From an uncultured Clostridia bacterium (GTDB taxonomy: Bacteria > Bacillota > Clostridia > Christensenellales > Borkfalkiaceae), in NCBI GenBank assembly GCA_947626935.1, contig CANQUD010000016.1, positions 1-43,551 on the forward strand: DNA of 43,551 nucleotides, given 5' to 3'. Both the position numbers and the translations under genes were made by a program. Of the stretch, positions 31,076 to 40,709 are shown piece by piece. The notes beneath the pieces are model-generated. The model was not told where the DNA came from. It was given only the letters and a program-made list of their open reading frames with translations, and did not search any database. Within the stretch, counting starts at the first letter, position 1, and the number at the start of each line of letters is the position of its first letter.

Positions 31076-31310
31076 CGCAAAACGCAATTCTTGCGCATCA
31101 GCACAGTGTGCTGTGCGCTGCGTTTTGCGGTGAGTGAGCGCATTATCTCGCGCGAACGGTGACCGAGGGCGGGAATCTACCCGCCCGAGACGATGTCACA
31201 AAGTGACAGAGGGGTTTCAAAACCCTTCAGTCTCGCTCCGCTCGACAGCTCCCCTAAACCACCCCGCAAAAATACTTTGTCTTTTTGCGGGGACCCCGAG
31301 GGGAGCCAAG
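31076..31310 (+). repeat. Multi-hairpin module, copy 1
   Basis: Hairpin A: CGCAAAACGCA (31076-31086), bulge ATTCT (31087-31091), inner stem GCGCA-T-CAGCAC, AGT loop, GTGCTGTGCGC, outer arm TGCGTTTTGCG (31119-31129). Hairpin C: GGGCGGG-AATCTA-CCCGCCC (31167-31186). Hairpin D: TGTCAC-AAA-GTGACA (31194-31208). A long GC/A-rich hairpin follows at about 31262-31293. An inverted copy is at 28690-28974. Confidence 0.7.
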
Positions 31311-31329
31311 TCTCTTACCCCCCTCGTCT

Positions 31330-31440
31330 TGCGTCATTCTGAGCGTAGCGAAGGATCCCGTGGAGGAAAATACGGACTTCGTTCTTCGGGATGTTTCGGC
31401 TACGCCCAACATGACGCGGAGGGATACAACTTTTGATTGT
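31330..31440. repeat. GCGAAGGATCC-type short repeat and gene-free flank
   Basis: CATTCTGAGCGTAGCGAAGG starts at about 31335, related to 9658-9684 and, inverted, to about 30769-30796. Such short repeats are common between genes in many bacterial genomes. No gene is seen before the promoter at 31468. Confidence 0.55.
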
Positions 31441-31467
31441 TAATTTCCGATTCCAAGCTCACAACGT

Positions 31468-31496
31468 TTGCACGTTTGGACAAAATGTGTTATAAT
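31468..31496 (+). promoter_or_regulatory. Promoter of the topoisomerase pair
   Basis: TTGCAC (31468-31473), 17-bp spacer, TATAAT (31491-31496). Confidence 0.78.
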
Positions 31497-31527
31497 TAAC
31501 ATGAAATATTACGCGAAAGAGGTTTCT

Positions 31528-33591
31528 ATGGTACAACAGCAGCATTATGACGCGAGCGACATCACCATTCTCGAGGGTCTGGAAGCCGTCCGTCTCCGTC
31601 CCGGCATGTACATCGGCTCGACGGGCAAGAGCGGACTTCACCACATCCTCTGGGAGATCGTCGACAACGCCATCGACGAGGCGGCAAACGGTTTCGCGGA
31701 CAAGATCGACGTACATATCTACAAGGACAACTCCATTTCCGTCGAGGACAACGGGCGGGGCATTCCCACCGACATCCACCCCAAGACGCACGTCTCGGGC
31801 GTGCAGGTCGTCTTTACCCAGCTTCACGCGGGCGGCAAGTTCGACGAGCACAACTATTCCTTCTCGGGCGGTCTGCACGGCGTCGGCGCTTCCGTCACGA
31901 ACGCCCTTTCCAAGTGGCTGAACGTACGGGTCTGCCGCGACGGAAAGACCTTTGAAATGGGCTTCAAGTCCTACTATGACCCCAAAAAGAAGAAGTATGA
32001 ATCGGGCATTCCGACGGGACCGCTGACGGACGTCAAGAAGCGCACCAAAAAACACGGCACCTTTGTGCATTTCCTGCCCGATGACGCCGTGTTCGGCGAA
32101 GTCGTCGTCGACACCGAGACGGTCAACCGCCGCCTGCGGGAACTTGCCTATCTCAACAAGGGCGTCTCGATCTCTCTCACCGACGACCGCATGACGATGA
32201 ACGAAGCCATCGCGGGCGAGGAGTCCGAAGAGGGGACGCAGGTCCAGCTCGGCATCGACGGCATGCAGCCCTATTCCGTCACATACTGTTTCGACGGCGG
32301 CATTGCCGACTTCGTCTCCGCGATCAACGAAAAGAAGGAGACCCTCTACCGCAAGCCGCTCTCCTACCGCGGGGAGAAGGACGGCATCATCGTCGAATTC
32401 GCCATTCAGCACACGACGGACTTCACCGAGAGCCTGTTCTCCTTCGTCAACAACATTCCGACGCCCGAGGGCGGCACGCACGAGGCGGGCTTCCGCAGCG
32501 GTCTGACGCGCGTCCTCAACGCCTACGCGAGGGATAATAAGCTCCTCAAGGCGCAGGAAGGCTTCCTCGGCGACGACTTCCGCGAGGGACTCAACGTCGT
32601 CCTCTCGGTCAAGATGAAGAACGTACAGTTCGAGGGGCAGACCAAGACCAAGCTCGGCAACCCCGAAGCGAGGGCGAGCGTCGAGAGCGTCACGGTCGAG
32701 GGCTTGAAGGCGCTCTCCTCCGACGCCAAGAACAAGAAGGCGTTTGACGAGATCATCAAAAAGGCGCAGGGCGCGGCGAGGGTGCGCGTGGCGACGCGGC
32801 AGGCGAAGGACACCGCCCGTGCCAAGAACTCCATCGATTCCCTGCAGCTCGTCGGAAAACTTGCTTCCTGTACGGGGAAGAAGCCCGAACTCAACGAACT
32901 CTTCATCGTCGAGGGCGATTCGGCGGGCGGCACGGCGAAACAGGCAAGGGTCAGGCAATTCCAGTCCATTCTGCCTCTCCGCGGGAAGCCGCTCAACGTC
33001 GAGAAGAAGCGTCTCGACCAAGTGCTCGCCAATGAGGAGATCCGCACGATGATCTCCGCCCTCGGCGCGGGCGTGGGGAACGATTTCAACGTCGACAAGA
33101 TCAACTATCATAAAGTCATCATTCTCTCCGATGCCGACCAGGACGGCTTCCACATCCGCTGCATTCTCCTGACCTTCTTCTTCCGCTACATGCGGGAACT
33201 CGTCAACGCAGGGCACGTCTACATCGGCATGCCGCCCCTCTACAAGGTCTACAAGCAGAACAGTTCGGTCGAGGAATATGCCTACGACGACAACGAACTG
33301 CAGGAGAAGATCCAGAAAGTCGGAAAGGGGTACCTCATCCAGCGCTACAAGGGTCTCGGCGAAATGAGCGCCGACCAGCTCTGGAAAACGACGATGGACC
33401 CCGCGCGGCGCAACCTCACGCAGGTGACGGTGGAAGATGCCATCGCCGCCGACGACATGATCACGAAGCTCATGGGCGACGCCGTCGAGGGAAGAAAGGA
33501 ATTTTTGAACAAGCACGCCAATTTCAACAAAGTAGACACATTCCTTGCGCGTGTCAACAAGAAGGGAGGTACGGGCGATGAAGAAGAATGA
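31528..33591 (+). CDS. parE: Type IIA topoisomerase subunit B (topoisomerase IV ParE / GyrB-like)
   Basis: A 687-residue ATPase subunit. The GHKL ATP-binding part has [17 protein letters not shown] and [15 protein letters not shown]. The Toprim part has [12 protein letters not shown] and [12 protein letters not shown]; the usual sequence at the latter is DADxDGAHIRT, so two normally constant positions differ. The C terminus has the usual [15 protein letters not shown]. The start at 31528 has AAAGAGG upstream; earlier ATGs overlap the promoter. The A subunit overlaps by 14 bases. ParE rather than GyrB is favoured because the partner lacks a GyrA box; if wrong, it is gyrB. Confidence 0.8.
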   Translation: MVQQQHYDASDITILEGLEAVRLRPGMYIGSTGKSGLHHILWEIVDNAIDEAANGFADKIDVHIYKDNSISVEDNGRGIPTDIHPKTHVSGVQVVFTQLHAGGKFDEHNYSFSGGLHGVGASVTNALSKWLNVRVCRDGKTFEMGFKSYYDPKKKKYESGIPTGPLTDVKKRTKKHGTFVHFLPDDAVFGEVVVDTETVNRRLRELAYLNKGVSISLTDDRMTMNEAIAGEESEEGTQVQLGIDGMQPYSVTYCFDGGIADFVSAINEKKETLYRKPLSYRGEKDGIIVEFAIQHTTDFTESLFSFVNNIPTPEGGTHEAGFRSGLTRVLNAYARDNKLLKAQEGFLGDDFREGLNVVLSVKMKNVQFEGQTKTKLGNPEARASVESVTVEGLKALSSDAKNKKAFDEIIKKAQGAARVRVATRQAKDTARAKNSIDSLQLVGKLASCTGKKPELNELFIVEGDSAGGTAKQARVRQFQSILPLRGKPLNVEKKRLDQVLANEEIRTMISALGAGVGNDFNVDKINYHKVIILSDADQDGFHIRCILLTFFFRYMRELVNAGHVYIGMPPLYKVYKQNSSVEEYAYDDNELQEKIQKVGKGYLIQRYKGLGEMSADQLWKTTMDPARRNLTQVTVEDAIAADDMITKLMGDAVEGRKEFLNKHANFNKVDTFLARVNKKGGTGDEEE

Positions 33592-36016
33592 GATGCGTGA
33601 AGTCGTGCCGCAAGGGCAGCTCTTTGTCACTCCCTTGGAGGAAGTTTTGCCCCAGTCCATGCTCCCGTATGCGGAGTTCGTCATCCTCGACAGGGCGCTT
33701 CCCCGCGTGGAGGACGGCTTGAAGCCCGTCCAGCGCAGGATCCTCTATACAATGTATGAAATGGGACTGATGCCCGACAAGCCGCACAAGAAATCGGCGC
33801 GTATCGTCGGCGATTGCATGGGAAAATATCACCCCCATGGCGACAGTTCCGTCTATGACGCGATGGTCCGCATGGCGCAGGACTTCAACATGGGCATGAC
33901 GCTCGTCAACGGGCACGGCAACTTCGGCTCCGTCGACGGCGACCCCGCCGCCGCCATGCGCTATACCGAGGCAAGGCTCGAGCCGCTCGCGCTGGAGCTT
34001 CTGAAGGACATCGACAAGGACACGGTGCCTTTCTCGCTGAACTTCGACGACTCGCTCAAAGAGCCGAATATGCTCCCCGGGCGCTTCCCCAACCTTCTCG
34101 TCAACGGCGCCTCGGGCATCGCCGTCGGACTTGCGACGAACATTCCGCCCCACAACCTCGGGGAAGTGATCAGCGGCGTCGTCGCCTACATCGACAACCC
34201 CCGCATCTCCCTTCAGAAGATGATGAAGTACATTCCCGCCCCCGATTTCCCGACGGGCGGCAAGATCATCGGCAGGGAACTCGAACAGGCATATGCGACG
34301 GGCAAGGGCAAGATCTCCGTCCGCGCCAAAGTCTCCGTCGAGATCGCCGAGGGGGAACGCCCGACGGGAGAGGACGATCCCAACGTCAAGCGCAACATCG
34401 TCATCACCGAATTTCCCTATCAGGTCAACAAGGCGAACCTTCTTCGCAAGATCGCAGAACTGCGGGAGCAGAAGAGCGAACTTGCGCCCATCACAAAAGT
34501 CGTGGACGAGAGCGACAGGAGCGGCATGCGCGCTGTCATCGAACTGCGTGGCACGGGCAAGGATGCCGAGAACGTCCTCGCCGCCCTCTATAAATACACC
34601 GAACTCGAGGTGAGCTTCGGCATCAACATGGTGGCGATCGCAAAGGGCAAGCCCATGCTCATGGGACTTCTCGACATCATCGGCTACTATGTGGAATACC
34701 AGCGCGAGGTCGTCCTCCGCAGGACGAAATTCGACCTCAATCAGGCAAAAGAGCGCTGCCATATTCTCGAAGGTCTCATCATCGCCGTCCGCAACATCGA
34801 CGAAGTCATCAAGATCATCAAGTCCGCCGAGAGCACATCCGACGCGCGGGAAAAACTCAAAAAGCGCTTTCAGCTCTCCGAAAAACAGGCGCAGGCGATC
34901 CTCGATCTCCGTCTTGCCCGCCTGACCAAGCTCGAGGTGTTCAAGCTCGAGGAAGAACTCAAACATCTCAAGAAGCTCATCGAGGAATTGACCGCGATCG
35001 TCGGCAGCAACAAGCTGCAGCTCGAGGTCGTCAAAAAGGAGATCACCGAACTGGGCAAGAAGTACGCCGTTCCGAGAAAATCGTCCCTTCCCGAGAGCGA
35101 GGACGAGGCATTTGCGGAGCGCTACGACGTCTATGTCCCCGGGGAACCCGCACAGCTCTTCCTCACCGCCGACGGCAAGCTCAAGTGCGTGGAAGAGAAG
35201 AAACTCAAGGGCGTGACGCAGGAGATCAACGCTTCCATGAAGAAGGGGAACATCATTGTGAAGAAAGTTCCCATCCTCTCCAATGCCGACGCGCTCGTCA
35301 TCACCGACAAAGCGAACTGCTACCGCTTCAACATGCGGGAATGCATGCGCAAGTGGTCGGATGCGGGACTCAAACTCTCCGACATCACCGACGCCGCCAA
35401 GGACGAGAAGGTCGCCGCCGTGTTCTCCGAGGAAGAGAAGGGGACCCTGCTCTTCGTCACGGAGAAGGGCGAGATCATGGGACGCGACCTCGAGGACATC
35501 GCCATGGGCAAGGGGTCTGTTGTCAAGATGGAAGAGGGGGACAGGCTCGTCTCCGTCGAATGGTACGATCCCGACGAAAAGACTCTCTTCTTCGTCACGA
35601 GAGGGGGCATGTGTCTCAACATGAAGATGGACGAAGTGCCCGTCAGAAAGACGGCGGCGACCTGCGTCAAGGGCATGGGCGTCAAGAAAGGGGACGCCGT
35701 CCTCTGGGCAAGCCAGATCGAGGACTACGGCGAACTCGTGCTCGCGACCTCGGGCGGCAGATTCAAGCGCGTCATCGTCTCGCAGATCGATCCGCTCAAC
35801 CGCGGTGCGATGGGTGTCCGCGTCGCCGACATGAAGGAAGATAAGGTCATCTTCGCGGGCTATGTGACGGAGCCGTACTCCCTTGCGGTGTTCACCGAAG
35901 AGGGGAATGTAGAAGCGCTCTCCACCGAGGACATTCCGATCGATGCGACGTACACGCGCGGCAGAACGCTCAAGGTCAAATGGACGGCAAAGGAACTCAT
36001 TCAAATCAAATATTGA
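33578..36016 (+). CDS. parC: Type IIA topoisomerase subunit A (topoisomerase IV ParC / GyrA-like)
   Basis: An 812-residue DNA breakage-reunion subunit. The catalytic Tyr129 is in [10 protein letters not shown]; the helix-turn-helix region has [15 protein letters not shown] beta-propeller C-terminal domain (about 510-812) follows a coiled-coil segment. A canonical GyrA box (QRRGGRG) in the first propeller blade is not visible; the matching region reads [13 protein letters not shown], so DNA wrapping and true gyrase activity are doubtful, and topoisomerase IV is the better guess. Some N-terminal motifs look gyrase-like. GGGAGG precedes the ATG at 33578. Confidence 0.8.
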   Translation: MKKNEMREVVPQGQLFVTPLEEVLPQSMLPYAEFVILDRALPRVEDGLKPVQRRILYTMYEMGLMPDKPHKKSARIVGDCMGKYHPHGDSSVYDAMVRMAQDFNMGMTLVNGHGNFGSVDGDPAAAMRYTEARLEPLALELLKDIDKDTVPFSLNFDDSLKEPNMLPGRFPNLLVNGASGIAVGLATNIPPHNLGEVISGVVAYIDNPRISLQKMMKYIPAPDFPTGGKIIGRELEQAYATGKGKISVRAKVSVEIAEGERPTGEDDPNVKRNIVITEFPYQVNKANLLRKIAELREQKSELAPITKVVDESDRSGMRAVIELRGTGKDAENVLAALYKYTELEVSFGINMVAIAKGKPMLMGLLDIIGYYVEYQREVVLRRTKFDLNQAKERCHILEGLIIAVRNIDEVIKIIKSAESTSDAREKLKKRFQLSEKQAQAILDLRLARLTKLEVFKLEEELKHLKKLIEELTAIVGSNKLQLEVVKKEITELGKKYAVPRKSSLPESEDEAFAERYDVYVPGEPAQLFLTADGKLKCVEEKKLKGVTQEINASMKKGNIIVKKVPILSNADALVITDKANCYRFNMRECMRKWSDAGLKLSDITDAAKDEKVAAVFSEEEKGTLLFVTEKGEIMGRDLEDIAMGKGSVVKMEEGDRLVSVEWYDPDEKTLFFVTRGGMCLNMKMDEVPVRKTAATCVKGMGVKKGDAVLWASQIEDYGELVLATSGGRFKRVIVSQIDPLNRGAMGVRVADMKEDKVIFAGYVTEPYSLAVFTEEGNVEALSTEDIPIDATYTRGRTLKVKWTAKELIQIKY

Positions 36017-36330
36017 CGAGCCGCCTAATCCGTCCGTGGAGTGATTGGGAATTCCCCCCCACCACCCGCTACGCGGGAGTCTCCCCCCCCGAAGGGGTAG
36101 GCTCTCCCCAGACCTTACCCCCCACGGGGTGGAGCAACGCATTCTGCGAAAAGTCCAGTGAACTTTTCGCGCGTTGCGACAGGAGCGAGCGCATTCTCTC
36201 GCGCGAGCGGTGACCGAATGCGGGTCTCTACCCGCATGAGACAGGTGGCACGGCGAAGCCGTGACGAATGGGGGGGATCACGCCCACCACTACGTCACCA
36301 CCCCCTTCATCACCGTAAAAAAACGCACAA
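36017..36330. repeat. Gene-free multi-hairpin module, copy 2
   Basis: Hairpin A: GCAACGC (36134-36140), bulge ATTCT (36141-36145), GCGAAAAGT (36146-36154), loop, ACTTTTCGC (36162-36170), GCGTTGC (36171-36177). Palindrome CTCGCGCGAG at 36198-36207. Hairpin C: ATGCGGG-TCTCTA-CCCGCAT (36218-36237). Hairpin D: CACGGC-GAA-GCCGTG (36249-36263). The part near 36053-36105 is an inverted copy of 28616-28667. Confidence 0.75.
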
Positions 36331-36356
36331 AAAACTCCCGCAAAGGGAGTTTTTTC
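36331..36356 (+). terminator. Terminator downstream of parC region
   Basis: AAAACTCCC (36331-36339) pairs with GGGAGTTTT (36345-36353) around GCAAA, ending in a T-run. Confidence 0.8.
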
Positions 36357-36429
36357 ATCCATGGAGAAATTTGGAAGCATTCTCCGCGCATTCGGCGGGG
36401 CGGAGAGAACCAAAATTTTTCAAATTCTC

Positions 36430-36458
36430 TTTACACGGGAAAAAATTTGTTGTATAAT
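36430..36458 (+). promoter_or_regulatory. Promoter of the membrane-protein pair
   Basis: TTTACA (36430-36435), 17-bp spacer, TATAAT (36453-36458). Confidence 0.8.
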
Positions 36459-36481
36459 GATACAGAACGAAAGAGGGTCTC

Positions 36482-37312
36482 ATGGGCGTTATTTTCGGAA
36501 ACTGGAAATACATCTTCAAAAATCTCTGGTCTGTGCTGCCGTTCGCAGCCTTACCGGCGGTTTGTCTTGCCGTGACCCTCGACTATGACGCGATCCATAC
36601 CGTGACGCACGCCTTCTTCACGGGCGGTCTGCACGATATGGAATTTTTCTATCTCTTCCGCGCCTTCTCGATCGTGCGGGTGGACCATGTGTGGAGCGCT
36701 CTCATCTCCGTGCTCGCGCTCCTCGTTTCGAGTGTCTGCTTCACTCTCATGCTCATCTTTGTCGAGAAGCACATGCGCATCGGGAAGAGGACCTTGAGCG
36801 GGCTGAAGCGGCAATTCACATGGCTGATCTTGCCCGTGTTCTGCATGGCGATCTTCTACCTCGCCCTCTATGAAGTGTTTGCGGTGATCGTCTCCGCCCT
36901 TCTCTATGTCGTGTGCAGGCTCCCGTCGACGGCGTTTTTGTACATTCTCTTCCTCGCCGTCATCGCCATGTTCGCCTTTTTGCTCCTGTACGTCGTGACC
37001 CTTTTGTATCTCTTCCTTCCCTGCAAACAGGTGACGGGATTCAAGACATATGACGCGTTTTTCTATTCCTACCGTCTCATGACGGGGGTGCGGGGCAAGC
37101 TGCTCTTGTCCTTCGGCATCTCCATCACGGGGAGCTTTGTGATCCTGTCCGCGGCGTCCCTTCTGCCCTTGTCCGTCTTTATCATCATCGTGCTCATTCT
37201 CTGCGCCTTCCTCTTCATGAGCTTCGGCGTGCGCATGGAGACGGTGTACTTCCGCACGGATAAGCTGGACAGAGAGGACCAACTCAAGAGTTATCGGGAG
37301 TTTTCGCTATGA
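36482..37312 (+). CDS. Multi-pass membrane protein of unknown function (1)
   Basis: A 276-residue protein with about six strongly hydrophobic segments, beginning with a short cytoplasmic stretch (MGVIFGNWKYIFKNLW). AGAGGG precedes the ATG. No family recognised. Its stop overlaps the start of a second membrane protein (ATGA at 37309-37312). Both begin with a similar amphipathic N terminus leading into a membrane helix, so they may be distant paralogues forming a complex; that is inference. Confidence 0.75.
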   Translation: MGVIFGNWKYIFKNLWSVLPFAALPAVCLAVTLDYDAIHTVTHAFFTGGLHDMEFFYLFRAFSIVRVDHVWSALISVLALLVSSVCFTLMLIFVEKHMRIGKRTLSGLKRQFTWLILPVFCMAIFYLALYEVFAVIVSALLYVVCRLPSTAFLYILFLAVIAMFAFLLLYVVTLLYLFLPCKQVTGFKTYDAFFYSYRLMTGVRGKLLLSFGISITGSFVILSAASLLPLSVFIIIVLILCAFLFMSFGVRMETVYFRTDKLDREDQLKSYREFSL

Positions 37313-38253
37313 GATTCCGCCATGCCGTCCATATCGCATCGGAAAATTTTTCATCCGTATTCAAATTGCTCCTCTATCGCCTGTTTGTGGCGGCGATCTT
37401 CGGGAGCCTCGCCTATGTCATTCTCTCGCTGGGGCTTTCCGCCATCACGGAGAGCTTGGAAGTCGCAAATCTGAAAGATCTCGCGGGAGAATTTCTCCAT
37501 GCGCTCGTGACGGGGCAGGGTGAGATTCTGCAGGGCTTGCCGCAGCAGTTCAGGGACGCCTTCACGGCGCTTTTGAAGCTCATCGCCTTCAACCAGCCCT
37601 CGATCATCGGGTGCTGCATCGGGATCGTCTTTTTATACCTGCTCTCCCGTTTCGTGAACGGGCTTGCGCTCTTTGCGATCGCGAACAGCGTCAACGACAG
37701 GATGGGAACATACGCGCGGACGTCCTTCTCGCAGTCCTACTTCAAGAGCATCGGGAAGGCGGCGCTCTATCAGGTCATCTATGTGCCGCTCTGCTTCGTC
37801 TATGACGCGCTGATGCTCGCGGCATGCTGGTTTTTCTTCTTCTATGCGCCCTCGTTCCTGCCCTCTTGGGGGTTCGTCACCGTGCTCATCGCCGTGTCGC
37901 TGACCCTGACGGCGATCGTTGCCTTGGAAGCGCTCAAGATGACGCTCATCTCGGCATGGATCCCCGCAGTCGTCGCAGACAAGGACGGGATCACGCACGC
38001 CTTCCGCGCGAGCGTCAGGAGCGGGAAGTCCTTCAAAGCGAGATACGGCGCCTTTGTCACGGCGATCTATCTCATTCTCGCCGTCAACGTGCTGTTCGCG
38101 TTTGCGACGGTCGGAAGCGCCCTGCTCCTCACCGTCCCGACCAGCTACATCTTCCTCTTGAGCTTACAGTTCGTCAACTACTATCTTGACAGCGGCAAGA
38201 AATATTTCATCACCAAAAATACCATTGTGGACGCTTCCGAAATGCAGCCGTAA
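37309..38253 (+). CDS. Multi-pass membrane protein of unknown function (2)
   Basis: A 314-residue protein with about six hydrophobic segments and a soluble loop between the first two (around residues 50-85). Near residue 225 a polar segment, VVADKDGITHAFRASVRSG, resembles cytoplasmic loops of membrane-integral YIHY/DUF-type proteins, but I cannot name the family. It is coupled to the preceding gene by ATGA. A small GGACG/CGTCC hairpin with TTTT (38259-38275) may end the unit. Confidence 0.75.
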   Translation: MRFRHAVHIASENFSSVFKLLLYRLFVAAIFGSLAYVILSLGLSAITESLEVANLKDLAGEFLHALVTGQGEILQGLPQQFRDAFTALLKLIAFNQPSIIGCCIGIVFLYLLSRFVNGLALFAIANSVNDRMGTYARTSFSQSYFKSIGKAALYQVIYVPLCFVYDALMLAACWFFFFYAPSFLPSWGFVTVLIAVSLTLTAIVALEALKMTLISAWIPAVVADKDGITHAFRASVRSGKSFKARYGAFVTAIYLILAVNVLFAFATVGSALLLTVPTSYIFLLSLQFVNYYLDSGKKYFITKNTIVDASEMQP

Positions 38254-38258
38254 GGGCC

Positions 38259-38275
38259 GGACGGAGCGTCCTTTT
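38259..38275 (+). terminator. Weak terminator-like hairpin
   Basis: GGACG-GAG-CGTCC followed by TTTT, between the membrane-protein pair and the phosphoglucomutase gene. The stem is only five pairs. Confidence 0.35.
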
Positions 38276-38292
38276 CAAAGAAGGAGGGATCC

Positions 38293-40008
38293 ATGAACTA
38301 TCAGCAAAACTATCAAAAATGGGTGAACGACCCGAGACTTCCCGCGGACTGCAAAGAGAGCCTTCTCGCGATCGAAACGGACGAAAAGGAGAAGGAATAC
38401 CGCTTCGGCGGGGAGCTTGAATTCGGCACGGCGGGCATGCGCGGCATCATCGGCTGCGGCATGAACATGATGAACTGCTTCACCGTCATGCGGGCGACCG
38501 AAGGGCTTTCCATGTACATCAAGACGCTTCCCGAAGAGGACGTCCGCCGCGGCGTCGTCATTTCATACGACACGCGGAGAAACAGCCGCCTGTTCGCCGA
38601 AAAAGCGGCATCCGTGCTCGCCAAGAACGGCATCAAAGCCTATCTCTTCGACGACGTGCACCCCGTTCCCATGCTCTCCTATGCCGTCCGATACCTGCAC
38701 ACGATCGCGGGCATCATGATCACGGCTTCCCACAATCCCAAGGAATACAACGGCTATAAAGTCTACGGCGAGGACGGAGCGCAGATGTCGCCCGAGGCGA
38801 CGGCGGTCGTCGTGAAGTTCATCAACGGCATCGACGACTATCTGTCCGTCTCGGGAGAACCCGACAGCCCGCTCATCGTCCCCGTTCCCAAGGAAGTCGA
38901 CGAGACGTACATTCGGGAGCTTTCCAAGCTGACTCTCTCCGAGGAAGCCGTCAAGAAATGCGGGAAGGACCTCAAACTCGTCTATACCCCCGTGCACGGC
39001 TCGGGCTATGTCCCCGTCATGACGATCCTCAAAAAGCTCGGCATCCACGTCACCGTCGTCGAAGAACAGACGACGAAGGACACCGAGTTCTCGACGGTCA
39101 AGGTCCCCAACCCCGAATTCAAGGAGACCCTCTCCATGGGCATCGACCTCGCCGAAAAGATCCACGCCGACGTCGTGTTCGGCACCGACCCCGATTCCGA
39201 CCGTCTCGGCGTCGCCGTCAAGAACGGCAAGGGCGAATTTACGGCGCTCTCGGGCAATCAGGTCGGCATTCTGCTCCTCGACTACATTTTGACCCGTCTC
39301 AAGGAAGAAAACGCCCTTCCCGAAAACGCCGCCGTCGTCAAGTCCTTCGTTTCGACGGGCATGGCGAGAGCGATCTGCGAGGACTTCGGCGTCGCCCTCT
39401 TCGAGACGCCCGTCGGATTTAAGTTCATCGGCGAAAAGATCAAGGAATGGGAAAAGGACGGCTCGCACACCTATGTGTTCGGCTTTGAGGAGTCGTGCGG
39501 ATACCTTCGCGGCACGCACGCACGGGACAAGGACGCTGTCGTCGCGTCCATGCTCTGCGCCGAAATGGTCTGCTACTACACCTACATCGGCAAGACGGTC
39601 TGGGGGAGACTCGAGGAGATCTACCAAAAGTACGGCTTCGTCCTCGACAAGAATGTCTCCGTCCAGTATTCGGGTCTCAACGCGATGAAGGAGATGAACG
39701 CGGTCGTCGATGCGCTCAAGTCCGTCAAGGTCACATCCTTCGGGGACTTCTCCGTCGAAGCGGTGCGGGACTACTCGAACGACGTTCGGACGGCGGCGGA
39801 CGGAAGCAAGACGCCCCTTCATATCCCGAAATGCAACTGCGTCTACTATGAACTTTCGGGCGGGAGCTTTGTGTGTGTCCGTCCGAGCGGAACGGAGCCG
39901 AAACTCAAGATCTACTATTCCATCCGCGCCAAGGACGAGGCGGCGGCGGAGGAGAAGATGAACGCCGTCAAGGCGGACGTCGACAAGCTCCTCGCATCCG
40001 TCCGATGA
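38293..40008 (+). CDS. pgcA: Phosphoglucomutase / phosphomannomutase
   Basis: A 571-residue alpha-D-phosphohexomutase, interconverting glucose-1-phosphate and glucose-6-phosphate for glycogen, cell-wall and lipid-sugar synthesis. The phospho-serine is Ser146 in TASHNPKEYNGYKVYG. The metal loop is GTDPDSDRLG, the sugar-binding loop GFEESCGY, and the phosphate-binding motif RPSGTEPKLKIYYSIRA. Length matches the long Bacillota PgcA group rather than GlmM. AAGGAGG precedes the ATG. A strong terminator follows at 40026-40055. Confidence 0.93.
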   Translation: MNYQQNYQKWVNDPRLPADCKESLLAIETDEKEKEYRFGGELEFGTAGMRGIIGCGMNMMNCFTVMRATEGLSMYIKTLPEEDVRRGVVISYDTRRNSRLFAEKAASVLAKNGIKAYLFDDVHPVPMLSYAVRYLHTIAGIMITASHNPKEYNGYKVYGEDGAQMSPEATAVVVKFINGIDDYLSVSGEPDSPLIVPVPKEVDETYIRELSKLTLSEEAVKKCGKDLKLVYTPVHGSGYVPVMTILKKLGIHVTVVEEQTTKDTEFSTVKVPNPEFKETLSMGIDLAEKIHADVVFGTDPDSDRLGVAVKNGKGEFTALSGNQVGILLLDYILTRLKEENALPENAAVVKSFVSTGMARAICEDFGVALFETPVGFKFIGEKIKEWEKDGSHTYVFGFEESCGYLRGTHARDKDAVVASMLCAEMVCYYTYIGKTVWGRLEEIYQKYGFVLDKNVSVQYSGLNAMKEMNAVVDALKSVKVTSFGDFSVEAVRDYSNDVRTAADGSKTPLHIPKCNCVYYELSGGSFVCVRPSGTEPKLKIYYSIRAKDEAAAEEKMNAVKADVDKLLASVR

Positions 40009-40025
40009 CCGAAATAAGAAAATTT

Positions 40026-40055
40026 TCCCTCGGGGTATTTTCCGAGGGATTTTTC
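40026..40055 (+). terminator. Terminator after pgcA
   Basis: TCCCTCGG (40026-40033) pairs with CCGAGGGA (40042-40049), followed by TTTTTC, immediately before the next promoter's -35. Confidence 0.85.
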
Positions 40056-40084
40056 TTGACAGGAGAGGGGAACTGTGCTATAAT
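40056..40084 (+). promoter_or_regulatory. Promoter of the tetR-ABC operon
   Basis: Perfect consensus: TTGACA (40056-40061), 17-bp spacer, TATAAT (40079-40084). Confidence 0.88.
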
Positions 40085-40085
40085 A

Positions 40086-40107
40086 ACAAATGTTATATAA
40101 CACATGT
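40086..40107. promoter_or_regulatory. Likely TetR-family operator
   Basis: A 22-bp dyad with 9 of 11 matching arm positions around the perfect core TGTTATATAACA (40091-40102), directly after the -10 box and before the tetR start. Likely autoregulatory. Confidence 0.7.
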
Positions 40108-40124
40108 CATAAACGGAGGGAAAA

Positions 40125-40697
40125 ATGCCGAAAAAGAGAAGGATCACCGAAGAGATGGCGCTTGCCGCGGCGGCGGAGATCGTCAAGACGGGCGGAGCGG
40201 AAATGCTCAACGTCCGTGCGCTCGCCAAGGCGCTCGACTGTTCTACGCAGCCGATCTATTCGCTCTTCCGCAGCATGGAAGGGCTATGGCGTGCGCTCAT
40301 CGCGGATGCAAAGCGACAGTATCGCCGCCACATCGACGCCTACCTCAACGAAGAGGGAACAAACGGCTACGAGGCGTACGGAAAGGGGTTCGTCAGTTTT
40401 GCAAAGAAGGAGCAGGGACTCTTCCGTCTCCTCTTCCTGACGGGCAAGGGCACGCCCGATCCCTTCCTTGACGACATCGAGACGGAAATGATGACCCTCT
40501 ACCATATGCCCGAGGAGACGGCTGCCGCCTTCCATGCGGACATGAGCGTCTTTTCGTTCGGACTTGCGGTGCTCGTCAACAAACAGGCGGACGCCCTGTC
40601 GGAAGAGCAGATCTCCGAGGCATTCAAGCGGCAATTCTATGCCCTCTATTCCTTCTACTTCCCTAACCGCGAACGCTTTTGGGAGAAAACTTCTTAA
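40125..40697 (+). CDS. TetR-family transcriptional regulator
   Basis: A 190-residue one-component regulator. The N-terminal helix-turn-helix lies at about residues 10-55 (LNVRALAKALDCSTQPIYSL). The C-terminal ligand domain resembles the TetR_C_33/WHG type and has no motif naming the ligand. ACGGAGGG precedes the ATG. It leads an operon with an ABC exporter and should repress it through the operator at 40086-40107 until an inducing compound appears (inference). Confidence 0.88.
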   Translation: MPKKRRITEEMALAAAAEIVKTGGAEMLNVRALAKALDCSTQPIYSLFRSMEGLWRALIADAKRQYRRHIDAYLNEEGTNGYEAYGKGFVSFAKKEQGLFRLLFLTGKGTPDPFLDDIETEMMTLYHMPEETAAAFHADMSVFSFGLAVLVNKQADALSEEQISEAFKRQFYALYSFYFPNRERFWEKTS

Positions 40698-40709
40698 TTT
40701 TATATATCC

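Noticed and set aside
28505-31467. Possible CRISPR array in the repeat-rich gaps
   Set aside because: Repeats are palindromic, differ in length and are not regularly spaced; no cas gene is in the window.
31459-33684. 741-residue open frame opposite the topoisomerase B gene
   Set aside because: Antisense shadow of a clear GHKL/Toprim protein.
33554-36142. 862-residue open frame opposite the topoisomerase A gene
   Set aside because: The coding strand has a clear topoisomerase; the antisense frame is low-complexity Asp/His/Arg-rich.
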